Assembly: GCA_019307805.1 (NCBI GenBank)
Contig: JAFDIX010000064.1
Span: 1 to 20,245 of the forward strand
Source of the DNA: Deltaproteobacteria bacterium
GTDB lineage: Bacteria; Desulfobacterota; DSM-4660; Desulfatiglandales; HGW-15
Reading direction: 5' to 3'
Length of the DNA: 20,245 nucleotides
In this document: one piece after another, positions 1 through 7,520 of the stretch
How the letters are laid out: each line of letters opens with the position of its first letter
How positions within the stretch are numbered: the stretch's first letter is position 1
Position numbers and translations under genes: made by a program
The notes under the pieces: generated by a model
What the model saw: only the letters and a program-made list of their open reading frames with translations
The model's database searches: none
Told to the model about the DNA's origin: nothing

Positions 1-1
1 A

Positions 2-1027
2 CGGAAAACCCAATCCTTTCCCCTCGGCTTATACAAACTCGAAAATGTTGCCTCAATAGTCATTGCCCTTTTTATCTTCATAGCGGGGTATGAGATCATC
101 CAAAAAGTCCTATCTCCTGCTACAAGTCCACTCAGTATCTCTTTTTCTTACATTCTACTGCTTATTGCCGGAACAGTGGCCACATTTATTTTTGGCCGGT
201 ACGCTCTTTCTATCGGACGAAAAACAGGATCCCCGACCCTGGTCGCGGAAGGCCGTCATCGGCACGTGGATGTCCTTTCCTCCATCGTGGTACTGATCTC
301 CGTTACGCTCAGCTACTTCAATCTCCATTTTAATATTTTTGGCGTTACCGTTGATCAGCTTGGTGCTACATTGATCCTCGTTTTTATAGCCCGTGCAGGA
401 TGGGAATTGCTCTCCGACGGCATGAGGGTGCTGCTTGATGCTTCCATTGACTTTACCACTCTGGATCGAATTCGTGAGATTATTAAAAGTGAGCCTTTGG
501 TCAGTGAGATAAGGTCCCTTTTCGGCAGGAATTCAGGCCGCTTTCGATTCATACAGACTACCATCGCCCTTAGAACAGAAGACCTGCATAGGGCCCACCA
601 GATCAGTAAAGATCTGGAGATGAAGATCCGAGATCAGGTTACACATGTGGAAAAGGTGATGATCCACTATGAACCTGATGTGAGGTCCCATGAACGTATT
701 GGAGTGCCTCTTGATGATGAAACAGGCCGGATCAGCAGTCATTTTGGTGAAGCCCCTTATTTTGCTATCGTACGCATACGCAGAAAAGATAAGGAAATAG
801 AAAAACAGAGGATTGTGGAGAACCCTTACCGTTCTGTCGAGACGGCGAAGGGAATACGGGTGGCGGAGTGGATGGTCCAGCAGGGTATTGAGCACATTGG
901 CATGAAAGAGGATGTTTCCCGCAAAGGACCGGCCTATGTGTTATCAAATGCAGGCGTGAAAATACATATTATATCAGCAGATCAGTTAAATTCGGCCATC
1001 CGTGAGATCATCTCTGAAGGGTTATGA
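2..1027 (+). CDS. Cation diffusion facilitator (CDF) metal transporter with C-terminal NifX-like domain, 5'-truncated by window edge
   Basis: The frame is open from base 2, so the gene starts before the window. The first visible residues read RKTQSFPLGLYKLENVAS, a typical CDF stretch in the loop before TM3. A following hydrophobic segment and the metal-site helix EGRHRHVDVLSS, which keeps the HxxxD pair, support a proton-driven exporter of divalent metals (Zn, Fe, Co, Mn or similar) in the inner membrane. The first CDF position is usually Asp (ADAxH) but is Glu here. After the cytoplasmic CDF domain comes a further domain of about 100 residues, roughly from SSHFGEAPYFAIVRI to the end. It matches the dinitrogenase Fe-Mo cofactor (NifX/NifB-C-terminal) fold. 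CDF-NifX fusions are known in anaerobes; the domain may sense or bind metal or a metal cluster (inference). The stop is TGA, and the next gene begins 26 bp later on the same strand. Confidence 0.9.
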   Translation, partial: RKTQSFPLGLYKLENVASIVIALFIFIAGYEIIQKVLSPATSPLSISFSYILLLIAGTVATFIFGRYALSIGRKTGSPTLVAEGRHRHVDVLSSIVVLISVTLSYFNLHFNIFGVTVDQLGATLILVFIARAGWELLSDGMRVLLDASIDFTTLDRIREIIKSEPLVSEIRSLFGRNSGRFRFIQTTIALRTEDLHRAHQISKDLEMKIRDQVTHVEKVMIHYEPDVRSHERIGVPLDDETGRISSHFGEAPYFAIVRIRRKDKEIEKQRIVENPYRSVETAKGIRVAEWMVQQGIEHIGMKEDVSRKGPAYVLSNAGVKIHIISADQLNSAIREIISEGL

Positions 1028-1052
1028 TTCTTGAATGACTCAATAAGCGGTT

Positions 1053-2882
1053 ATGGACAAATATTCTTTTAGCGGAAAACACGTTCTGGTGACCGGCGCC
1101 AGCGGCGGCTTGGGGTCAGCACTGGTGAGTGGTTTGGCCGAGATGCGTGCTCACCTGGTGGTTTCCTCCAGGTCCCTAAAAGCGGCGAATGAGTTGATCT
1201 CCAACCTTCCTGAAAAAACCCGCGCCAAAGCCATTGAAGCGGACTTGTCTATCCCTGGGCAGGCTGAAATGTTGGGACAAAAGGCCATTGATGCCATGGG
1301 GTGCATCGAGGTGCTCTTCAACAACGCCGGTATCGGGTATTTTGCCCTGATGGAGGAGACCACTGAGGAGAATATCCGCAACCTTTACCAAGTCAACACT
1401 TTTTCGCCCATGGCTCTGATCAAGGCCTTGCTTCCCCAGATGAAGGGCAGGGGTGCTGGAAGGATAATTAACATCGTTTCTTGCACTGGACGGGTGCCCG
1501 TACCAACGGTGGGCGTATATGGCGGAAGCAAAACGGCCCTGGCGGTGATGGCCAATACCATGCGTCTTGAGCTTGCACCGGCAGGAATCGACATCATCAA
1601 CATCTATCCCGGGACGGTGGCTACCTCTTTCGAGGAAAACGCCCTTCGCGAAAAGGGACGTCCCGGTCTGCACCCTAAAGATTTCTTCGGCGCTCCCATA
1701 GCCGTCGTTTCGAAGAAGATTCTGGCTGCCGCAGCCGGCCCACCGGGTGAAGTCTGGCTCGATCGCGCGGCAAAATTGATGGCCGGCACAGCCCTGAAAA
1801 GCCCGAAAATTGTCGATCGCCGCCTCGGTATCCTAAGAGATAAGGTCCTCGCCTGGTCCGCCGAAACCAGACCCATCGAGGAGAGACGCTGGGGCCTATG
1901 GCAACTGGAATCCGGGGATATGCCCCAGGAGGTCTGGGAAGCGCTGCGTCCTCATTTGCATGAGGTTCGATCCATCGATTTTAGCGGCGGCGGTGAACCT
2001 TTGCTTCAGCCCAGGTTGGTGGAATGGATTACCGAGGCAAACGCCGCGGGGTGCGAAACAGGGTTTCTAACCAATGGGTTCCTTCTGAAAAGGGAAACTG
2101 CAGAGCAGATGATCAATGCCGGCGTGGATTGGATCTGCTTTTCCATGGATGGAGCCACCGCAGATATCTACGAGGAGATTCGGAAAGGGTCCAACTTTGA
2201 GCGGGTGTGTGAAAACATGGCAAATATAGCCGCTCTTCGGGTTGGGAAAATTCCCAAGACCATGATCCATTTTATTTTGATGCAGATGAATTTTCACCAG
2301 GTGGAAGAGATCGTAAGACTGGCGGCCCGGCTGGGTGTGGATCAGGTGAACTTCAAACAATGCGACGTCATACGAGACGAGCACGGCAAGGGGTATGGGC
2401 TCTTCGCCTCGAAAGAAACCAGAGAGGTGCGCCGTTTGGAAAAATCGCTCTCAAAGGTGCGCCGCATTGCCAAAAAATACGGGCTTCATGTCACCATCCC
2501 CTCCTTCACTCCCGACGAACAACCGGTCTGCGACCAGGACCCCCGGGATTCACTCTTCATCCGCCACGATGGATTCGTCGCCCCCTGCATCAACCTCGCC
2601 ATGGGTGGCCCCGCTAATTTTATGGGCAAGGAAGTAACCATGCCTACGGTTCATTACGGTCGTCTCCCGGAGGATACCCTGTCGGATTTATGGAAAACAG
2701 AGCGTTGCAGGTTCTACCGGGAACGGTTTCAGCATCGTGTCCATGCTCACGACGCCGAAATTGCCGGAAGATCTTTCGAAGCCTCATGGAGCCAATACCA
2801 GAAGATCTTGCAGGCAGCCAAAGACGCTATGCCCGAAGCGCCGGAAGGGTGTAATCTGTGCCACCATCTTTACGACATTTAG
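1053..2882 (+). CDS. Fusion protein: short-chain dehydrogenase/reductase plus radical SAM/SPASM-like domain lacking CX3CX2C
   Basis: A 609-aa protein made of two enzymes. Residues 1 to about 265 form a complete classical SDR: GASGGLG dinucleotide motif at 15-21, NNAG at 90-93, catalytic Ser143, Tyr156 and Lys160 (YGGSK), and a PGTVAT turn after the active site. Residues from about 285 to 609 resemble a radical SAM/SPASM protein: SGGGEPLL at 311-318 (the GGE motif), TNGFLL near 340, FSMDGA near 363, then late cysteines C493, C512, C552, C600 and C603 that fit a SPASM or twitch-type auxiliary cluster region. The cluster-binding CX3CX2C expected just before GDMPQEVWEAL is absent: there is no cysteine between 145 and 333. 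Either the radical SAM half is inactive, or it has been joined to the SDR by loss of its N-terminal 20-30 residues. The start is the only good ATG, 26 bp after the CDF stop. The substrate is unknown. Confidence 0.85.
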   Translation: MDKYSFSGKHVLVTGASGGLGSALVSGLAEMRAHLVVSSRSLKAANELISNLPEKTRAKAIEADLSIPGQAEMLGQKAIDAMGCIEVLFNNAGIGYFALMEETTEENIRNLYQVNTFSPMALIKALLPQMKGRGAGRIINIVSCTGRVPVPTVGVYGGSKTALAVMANTMRLELAPAGIDIINIYPGTVATSFEENALREKGRPGLHPKDFFGAPIAVVSKKILAAAAGPPGEVWLDRAAKLMAGTALKSPKIVDRRLGILRDKVLAWSAETRPIEERRWGLWQLESGDMPQEVWEALRPHLHEVRSIDFSGGGEPLLQPRLVEWITEANAAGCETGFLTNGFLLKRETAEQMINAGVDWICFSMDGATADIYEEIRKGSNFERVCENMANIAALRVGKIPKTMIHFILMQMNFHQVEEIVRLAARLGVDQVNFKQCDVIRDEHGKGYGLFASKETREVRRLEKSLSKVRRIAKKYGLHVTIPSFTPDEQPVCDQDPRDSLFIRHDGFVAPCINLAMGGPANFMGKEVTMPTVHYGRLPEDTLSDLWKTERCRFYRERFQHRVHAHDAEIAGRSFEASWSQYQKILQAAKDAMPEAPEGCNLCHHLYDI

Positions 2883-2998
2883 GGTTCGCGCAAAAATAAG
2901 TTCGCAGAATTTTCAAACGTCCATAGGTTTAGATATTCAGTCTTTTATGGGACTCTTCGAACACTTTTGAATGTTACTAAAAATAAAGGAGGAAAGAA

Positions 2999-3943
2999 AT
3001 GGGTTTAGAGTTGGGCTTTTTTGTTCCCCCTGTTCCACCGGACCAGTTCATCGGGATGGCCTTGCGGGCCGAAGAAGTTGGATATGATTTCATTACCTGC
3101 GATGACCACATGATCTACCCTTTCGGCGCACCCTTTGGAGAAGATGAACAGGACTACGGTATTCACGATGCATGGAGCGCCATGACCTACCTGGCAGGGG
3201 CCACCAGTAAGATCAGTGTCAGTCACATGGTGCTGGTCACTACCTTTCGGGGGCCGGGCCTGCTGGCCAAGATGGGGGCTACCCTGGATCTATTCTCAGG
3301 GGGCAGGATGGACCTCAGCGTGGGAGCGGGTTGGTTTGAACGTGAATTCAGGGCATTTGACTTTCCCTGGGAAAATCATAAAGGACGACTTGAGAGGGAG
3401 CGGGAGGCGGTCCAGATCATCAAGTCCCTTTGGACCGAGCCCCGTGTGAGTTTTGAGGGCAAGTATTACCGACTGAAGGATGCCGAGATTACACCCAAGC
3501 CCTTTCAGAAACCCCACCCTCCCATCTGGATCGGCGGCGACTCCAAACGTTCCATGAAACTGGCGGCGGATCTGGGGGACGGGTGGCTGGTCCATGCCCA
3601 CGAGCCCGATGGGATAGGCAGAATGTTCCAGTCCATTAAGCCCCTTTTGGGTGAAAGGGCTGAGGGGTTCGGCCTCGGACTGGCCGCTTTTATCATCATG
3701 GGGTCCGACCCGGAGGACGCCACACGCAAGATGAACGACATGATCCCCCAACCGGTTTGGGAACGTTTCCAGATGGCGGACATACGGTTTGAGATTAAAC
3801 ACCGCATTTCCGGAAATCCCCAGCAGTGTCTGGACAGGATCAAGGAGTATGAAGCGACAGGCTTGACCCGCCTCATATGTATTTTCCTTGACCCGGAGGA
3901 TGCCGAACTGTTCGCCCAGGAGGTCCTGCCCAAGTTGCGATGA
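2999..3943 (+). CDS. Luciferase-like monooxygenase family oxidoreductase (FMN- or F420-dependent)
   Basis: A 314-aa protein with the bacterial luciferase-like TIM-barrel pattern: start GLELGFFVPP, RAEEVGYDFITCDDHMI near 23-40, a middle segment TLDLFSGGRMDLSVGAGWFEREF near 97-120 that is typical of this family's cofactor loop, then PPIWIGGDSKRSMKLAADLGDGW near 174-196. These belong to the LLM-class F420-dependent or FMNH2-dependent oxidoreductases. The sequence alone does not separate the two cofactors. Length is normal. The start is secured by an AAAGGAGG Shine-Dalgarno sequence 7-8 bases before ATG. It lies 116 bp after the SDR/radical-SAM fusion on the same strand, so it may be co-transcribed, but no promoter was identified with confidence. 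Its role is probably oxidation or reduction of a small organic substrate in the cytoplasm. Confidence 0.85.
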   Translation: MGLELGFFVPPVPPDQFIGMALRAEEVGYDFITCDDHMIYPFGAPFGEDEQDYGIHDAWSAMTYLAGATSKISVSHMVLVTTFRGPGLLAKMGATLDLFSGGRMDLSVGAGWFEREFRAFDFPWENHKGRLEREREAVQIIKSLWTEPRVSFEGKYYRLKDAEITPKPFQKPHPPIWIGGDSKRSMKLAADLGDGWLVHAHEPDGIGRMFQSIKPLLGERAEGFGLGLAAFIIMGSDPEDATRKMNDMIPQPVWERFQMADIRFEIKHRISGNPQQCLDRIKEYEATGLTRLICIFLDPEDAELFAQEVLPKLR

Positions 3944-3988
3944 TTATAAGTGTAGGGTTCAAGCCTTTGCTTGGAGCATATTTAGTGG

Positions 3989-4061
3989 CCATCCAGAAAT
4001 CAAGGATTTGTCCGCGCTACGCTTGGACTCCCCGCCCTTGTGGTCCCCGGTTTCTGGATGG
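3989..4061. repeat. Nested inverted-repeat (strongly structured) intergenic element
   Basis: An 11-bp perfect inverted repeat, CCATCCAGAAA (3989-3999) and TTTCTGGATGG (4051-4061), encloses a second pair, CAAGG (4001-4005) and CCTTG (4036-4040). Inside that is GTCCGCG (4010-4016), loop CTA, then CGC-TT-GGAC (4020-4028). The nested arms would fold as one long hairpin in DNA or RNA. It follows the luciferase-like gene by 45 bp. It could act as a transcription end, an RNA structure, or a miniature inverted-repeat element. There is no clear T-run on either side, so a classical terminator is unlikely. Downstream, 4069-4095 holds short degenerate CAGC/CAGCT repeats; the rest of 3944-4184 shows nothing else I recognise. 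Confidence 0.6.
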
Positions 4062-4184
4062 AGCGTTTAGCTGTCAGCGTACAGCACTCAGCTTAATCTG
4101 AGCCTTCATTATTCGACTATCGGCAGAACAGCCAAAACTCAAATGCTGCAATGCAAGACCTGACCCTCGATTATTTTAAACGAT

Positions 4185-5021
4185 TTATGGGTTAGCTTCT
4201 AATTCGCCTCTATAGATTTTATAAAAGAAGAAGAGGTAAGATAAAGAAAAGGCCAATGCATACGCGGTATGGAATGCATCGGGAGTTCCCTTTAGATACA
4301 GAGTCAAAAGGATTAATGCCGGAGGGATGCGTATCAGCAATACTTTGCTATCCACATTTATTCCCACATTTTTTCGATTCATGGTGAAAATGAACAAGAG
4401 CGATAAAGTCCATGCCAAGGCCGTAGTGAAAGCCGGATTTACGGGAAATAAAATATAACGAAAAATGAGCCACCAAGTGCCTATTATCAAAACATGAGTG
4501 CCAAATACCACGAAAATGAATATTAAAAAGATTTTTCCTGCCCCCGCTTTTCTCTCCCTATTAAGTCTTAAAATAAAGCCAGATAAAAAAGCAAAGTAGG
4601 CCCATCCGCAAATACCAATAAAAGGCACCCCAAAAAAGCCAGTGCCATTCCATGACCATAAACCGGACTTTACGGATATTGTCTCTATAAGTGAAGCATC
4701 TATCCATATTATCAATGCTGCAACTAAATGATGAGTTAATTTATATTCAGTGAAAAACTGGGATGCCAGTTCCCATCCAGAGTGTATGACTAGGGGCCAA
4801 ACCAAAATGACCAAAACCGGAACATTCCCGATAAAGAGATTCCACTCTGGACTGTATTGATAAAAATGATAAATCCGAATGGACGTTTCTTCAACAACCC
4901 AACTTGCAGCAGAAACCGTAATAAACTTCTTAAGGAATAAGCCCGGATCATCCTCCCGGAAATACCAGTAAAGAAGGTATATGACTACAATCCCGAATGC
5001 CGTTATCTGAAATAACATCAT
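4185..5021 (-). CDS. DUF422/CruF-like integral membrane protein (carotenoid hydratase-related)
   Basis: A 278-aa protein with about seven to eight hydrophobic segments. Two conserved stretches resemble the carotenoid-biosynthesis DUF422 family (CruF, bisanhydrobacterioruberin hydratase): EETSIRIYHFYQYSPEWN near 44-61, and DASLIETISVKSGLWSWNG near 108-126 followed by FFGVPFIGICGW (129-140). Acidic residues E44, E45, D108 and E113 lie where this family carries conserved acids. Known family members add water across a double bond of a carotenoid psi end or have unknown activity. The gene begins one base after the UbiA stop codon (TAA C ATG), so the two are almost certainly translationally coupled. 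In haloarchaea a UbiA lycopene elongase and a DUF422 hydratase are also neighbours; extension of that role to this organism is inference. The start could equally be the second of two adjacent ATGs. Confidence 0.7.
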   Translation of the reverse strand: MMLFQITAFGIVVIYLLYWYFREDDPGLFLKKFITVSAASWVVEETSIRIYHFYQYSPEWNLFIGNVPVLVILVWPLVIHSGWELASQFFTEYKLTHHLVAALIIWIDASLIETISVKSGLWSWNGTGFFGVPFIGICGWAYFAFLSGFILRLNRERKAGAGKIFLIFIFVVFGTHVLIIGTWWLIFRYILFPVNPAFTTALAWTLSLLFIFTMNRKNVGINVDSKVLLIRIPPALILLTLYLKGTPDAFHTAYALAFSLSYLFFFYKIYRGELEANP

Positions 5022-5022
5022 G

Positions 5023-5904
5023 TTAAGAGTTCACTCCAGGCAGACCGGCCAGGACCCATAGGTTGAATACAATGAACATGGATACCCCTGACCATGTGAT
5101 AATGATACAATCCTTGATTGAAATGCCTCTGCGAAGAAATTTTTTATAGAGTATAAATTGGAGAACCGGCGCGCCCGTCATAATAAAAATACGCCAAGGC
5201 ACAATGCCCAATAGATACCCCAAACAAAGGGTCATGACTGAGCAAAAAAGCAAGATGTCAATAATATAAACTGAGGTGAACTCCCCATGAACGACTGGGT
5301 ATGTTCTCAACCGGGCGATTGTATCGCCCTTTATATCGCGCAGGTCATAAATGATTTCATAGCTCACTTCGAAAAGGGAAAAAAACACACATGAGAATAG
5401 GACGGTCATCCAGGAAATCCCGGCCGGGAACTGGATGAAACCGTTATTATGGTAGGCTGTAGCCAGAGGGTAACCGAATACGGTAATTAAGAAACCGAGA
5501 GCCGATGCGCTGTTCTTCCAGAAATAGAGCTCTTTCAATCTCCTTTTTTTAGGCAGCAATGGCCAGCTATAAAAAATGCCTAACAGATATCCGAAAATTC
5601 TGAGACTTGTTATTGCCGGGTTTAAAAGGTGCACAATGACAATGGAAATAATGAGCAAAGAGATGGTGCCGTACAATAATTTGCGGCCATTGCGTCTGAT
5701 AAAGGCTGTTCCTGTAATGGAGTTAGCCTGATCTTCCTTTAAATCAGCAATGTTATTTATGAGGTTGACTATAAACCAATCAAAAGCGCAGATGATTGTA
5801 AGAAGCCAGGGATAACTACCTGTAAGCAGCCATCCGAAAGTAAACACACCCATAGCAGCAATCGCTGTAATGTGAAGACGGCTAATATGGAGTAATGTCC
5901 ACAT
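5023..5904 (-). CDS. UbiA-family membrane prenyltransferase
   Basis: A 293-aa protein with about eight to nine membrane segments. The first Asp-rich motif is N50-N51-IA-D54-LKE-D58 (NxxxDxxxD) and the second is YDLRDIKGD at 186-194 (DxxxD). Both bind the Mg-diphosphate of a prenyl donor in the UbiA superfamily. Members make ubiquinone, menaquinone, heme O, chlorophyll, archaeal lipids, or elongate carotenoids (LyeJ, CrtEb). The start ATG has AAGG four to five bases upstream. It sits in the middle of a minus-strand run: DUF116 gene 39 bp upstream, DUF422 gene starting one base downstream. The pairing with a CruF-like gene favours a carotenoid or other polyisoprenoid substrate over a quinone head group, but the substrate is not provable from sequence. 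The surrounding bases are AT-richer than the flanks. Confidence 0.88.
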   Translation of the reverse strand: MWTLLHISRLHITAIAAMGVFTFGWLLTGSYPWLLTIICAFDWFIVNLINNIADLKEDQANSITGTAFIRRNGRKLLYGTISLLIISIVIVHLLNPAITSLRIFGYLLGIFYSWPLLPKKRRLKELYFWKNSASALGFLITVFGYPLATAYHNNGFIQFPAGISWMTVLFSCVFFSLFEVSYEIIYDLRDIKGDTIARLRTYPVVHGEFTSVYIIDILLFCSVMTLCLGYLLGIVPWRIFIMTGAPVLQFILYKKFLRRGISIKDCIIITWSGVSMFIVFNLWVLAGLPGVNS

Positions 5905-5943
5905 TTTACCTTGAAGTCATCCAGCCAGAAATTTTAAAGAATC

Positions 5944-6717
5944 CTATCCACTTGCTAAGGGTGCTTTATTTCCGAGGAAAAATGAAAGTGCTTTCTCCAC
6001 TAGCGCCTCCACATTCGTGTCAAAGCAAGGACCATTCGGACGTTCATTGAGGATCCCAAAAACCGGTATCGGATGTACATCTTGAATGCCACTTGCCAGA
6101 TCCCTATCGCAGGCTACAGCTATAATCATATTAGGTCGCTTCTCTTTGACGACTCTCCTGGCGAGGGTTCCTCCAGTGACGGCAGCAATGGTGACGTGAT
6201 ACTTACGGGAAAGTGCCACCAAATCTTTGATTCGGCATTCGCCGCAGGCCTTGCAGTTTTCGACATTTCCAGTAATCCTGACCACGCATTCGTGGTACTG
6301 TAAACAATGGGGTATTAAAATGAGTAGGTTATCAGGTTTGACGAACGGCGCCTCGGCTAAAACAAGCCTGTTGTTAATAGATATAAAAGCTAGTCGAAGC
6401 TGCCCCTTATTGATATCGATAAACTTCCCGATTACAACGAGTATAGGAAACAGCAACCGGATGAACTGCCCCCGAATGCGCCGGTTAAAAAAGAGGCTTT
6501 TCCCTACGATTATAGTAAAGACTAGGGTCAATGCACCCCCAACTAGATAAAGGATAATAAGAGGTAGTTTTGGATGTATATTAGTGAAACCGATATAGGG
6601 GATAAGGTATAGGACGACAGCCGCACTTACCAATATGATGCATGTAAATAGGAGAAAAAGAACAATTTGCCTTTTCTCTGAATTGTAGCCCAATTTCAGT
6701 GTTTTTGCGCCTTCCAT
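5944..6717 (-). CDS. DUF116 family membrane-anchored cysteine-rich protein
   Basis: A 257-aa protein with two N-terminal membrane helices (about 18-40 and 52-74), then a soluble domain of the DUF116 type. The diagnostic pattern is visible: IPHCLQYHECVVRIT, then NCKACGEC, then GGTLARRVV, IIAVACDRDLASGI, PVFGILNERPNGPC. The four or more cysteines before 165, plus the later AVAC and GPC cysteines, suggest metal or Fe-S binding. The biochemical role of DUF116 is not established; in other anaerobes it occurs beside lipoate, methyltransferase or radical SAM genes. Here it is second in the marR-DUF116-ubiA-DUF422 run. ATG is preceded by AGGG six bases upstream. It could serve as a redox partner for the membrane isoprenoid enzymes, which is inference. 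Confidence 0.85.
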   Translation of the reverse strand: MEGAKTLKLGYNSEKRQIVLFLLFTCIILVSAAVVLYLIPYIGFTNIHPKLPLIILYLVGGALTLVFTIIVGKSLFFNRRIRGQFIRLLFPILVVIGKFIDINKGQLRLAFISINNRLVLAEAPFVKPDNLLILIPHCLQYHECVVRITGNVENCKACGECRIKDLVALSRKYHVTIAAVTGGTLARRVVKEKRPNMIIAVACDRDLASGIQDVHPIPVFGILNERPNGPCFDTNVEALVEKALSFFLGNKAPLASG

Positions 6718-6800
6718 TACTTTCCCTGATTGATTTGGAAACCAAGAACATTTGAAATCAATGAAAAAACACTACGTTGCCCCTTCAAGTCGATTTGACC

Positions 6801-7259
6801 TTACTTTAAGATTGACTCAACATTTCCTATTATTTGTTCATGCACCTTTTGCATCTCTATTATTTGCCTCTGGGTAAGCCCGGAGAAGGCCTTTTCAAGA
6901 AAATCGATTACAATTGAAATAAGTTTGTCTTCAATTTCACGACTCTTTTTTGTAAGGAAAATATTATAGCGTCTCTTGTCATACTCATCAGGGACTCTGC
7001 GGGTGAACCCCTTTTTCTCTATAAGATTTAGAATTCGAGTCATATTGTGTCTATCTTTACCCGTTCGGAGGCCCAAATCACTTTGATGGATGCCATCACT
7101 CTTATAGAGGCTGAAAAGTATTCCCCACTGTTCGGCTGTAAAATCAAAGCCTTGGGCCTGAAAGGCGCGATGGAGTCCGAGTTTTAATAATGAATCCAAA
7201 CGATGAATGATATACCCGGGAGAATTTTCCCGTTTAAATTTATCTTTATTGATTTTCAA
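6801..7259 (-). CDS. MarR-family transcriptional regulator (TTG start)
   Basis: 152 aa from the chosen TTG. The winged-helix core reads FTAEQWGILFSLYK, then HQSDLGLRTGKDRHNMTRIL (recognition helix region), then GFTRRVPDEYDKRRYNIFLT, where the D-x-R-R wing is typical of MarR. Flanking helices would form the dimer interface. The open frame extends to an ATG at 7307, but that ATG lies in the -10 box and operator palindrome. AGGAAGG at 7265-7271 is correctly placed before TTG at 7257-7259, so the TTG start is preferred. It is first in a minus-strand run with the DUF116 gene 83 bp downstream, and likely represses its own promoter and possibly the whole cassette. The ligand is unknown. Confidence 0.85.
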   Translation of the reverse strand: MKINKDKFKRENSPGYIIHRLDSLLKLGLHRAFQAQGFDFTAEQWGILFSLYKSDGIHQSDLGLRTGKDRHNMTRILNLIEKKGFTRRVPDEYDKRRYNIFLTKKSREIEDKLISIVIDFLEKAFSGLTQRQIIEMQKVHEQIIGNVESILK

Positions 7260-7275
7260 TGGGACCTTCCTAAAG

Positions 7276-7307
7276 ATGTTGTCATAACAATGTTGTCGTG
7301 ACAACAT
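7276..7307. promoter_or_regulatory. Tandem MarR-type operators in the marR leader
   Basis: ATGTTGTC-GT-GACAACAT (7290-7307) is a perfect palindrome with 8-bp arms. A second site, TTGTCATAACAA (7279-7290), overlaps its edge. Together they form a 14-bp direct repeat starting ATGTTGTC at 7276 and 7290. Site centres are 14 bp apart. They cover the -10 region and early transcript, a standard place for auto-repression. Which protein binds is inferred from position. Confidence 0.7.
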
Positions 7308-7331
7308 AAAAGTGATTCACCATTTTGTCAA
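7303..7331 (-). promoter_or_regulatory. Sigma-70-like promoter of the marR cassette
   Basis: On the minus strand TTGACA (7326-7331), a 17-base spacer and TATGTT (7303-7308) form a near-consensus promoter pointing into marR. The -10 box overlaps the outer operator palindrome, which fits repression by the encoded MarR protein. Confidence 0.75.
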
Positions 7332-7420
7332 CCATTAACAACATCGTATAGGAGAAAACGGAAAGATCTATTCTATTAGATGGTAGTAAAAATATAACTC
7401 TTTCAGGACTGGGGAATCAG

Positions 7421-7440
7421 GAAGTCTTAATCAAGACTTC
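7421..7440. promoter_or_regulatory. Isolated near-perfect 20-bp palindrome
   Basis: GAAGTCTT and AAGACTTC flank AATC. The site sits alone in the 263-bp gap between marR and hipA, about 90 bp upstream of the marR -35 box. It could be an operator for another regulator or a short hairpin. No partner site was found. Confidence 0.4.
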
Positions 7441-7520
7441 TTCTAAGAAAGCGAGGAGTGAGAAGTTTTGCTGGTCTTGAGCGACGTTACACAGAGTGGT
7501 ATGCAAAAAATTTATGAATC

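Noticed and set aside
1176..1673. Minus-strand open frame of 165 codons
   Set aside because: It is antisense to the SDR domain, whose motifs are unmistakable; no family resemblance and no ribosome site.
3888..4070. 60-codon plus-strand open frame after the luciferase-like gene
   Set aside because: It starts inside that gene in another frame and runs through the nested inverted repeat; no ribosome site.
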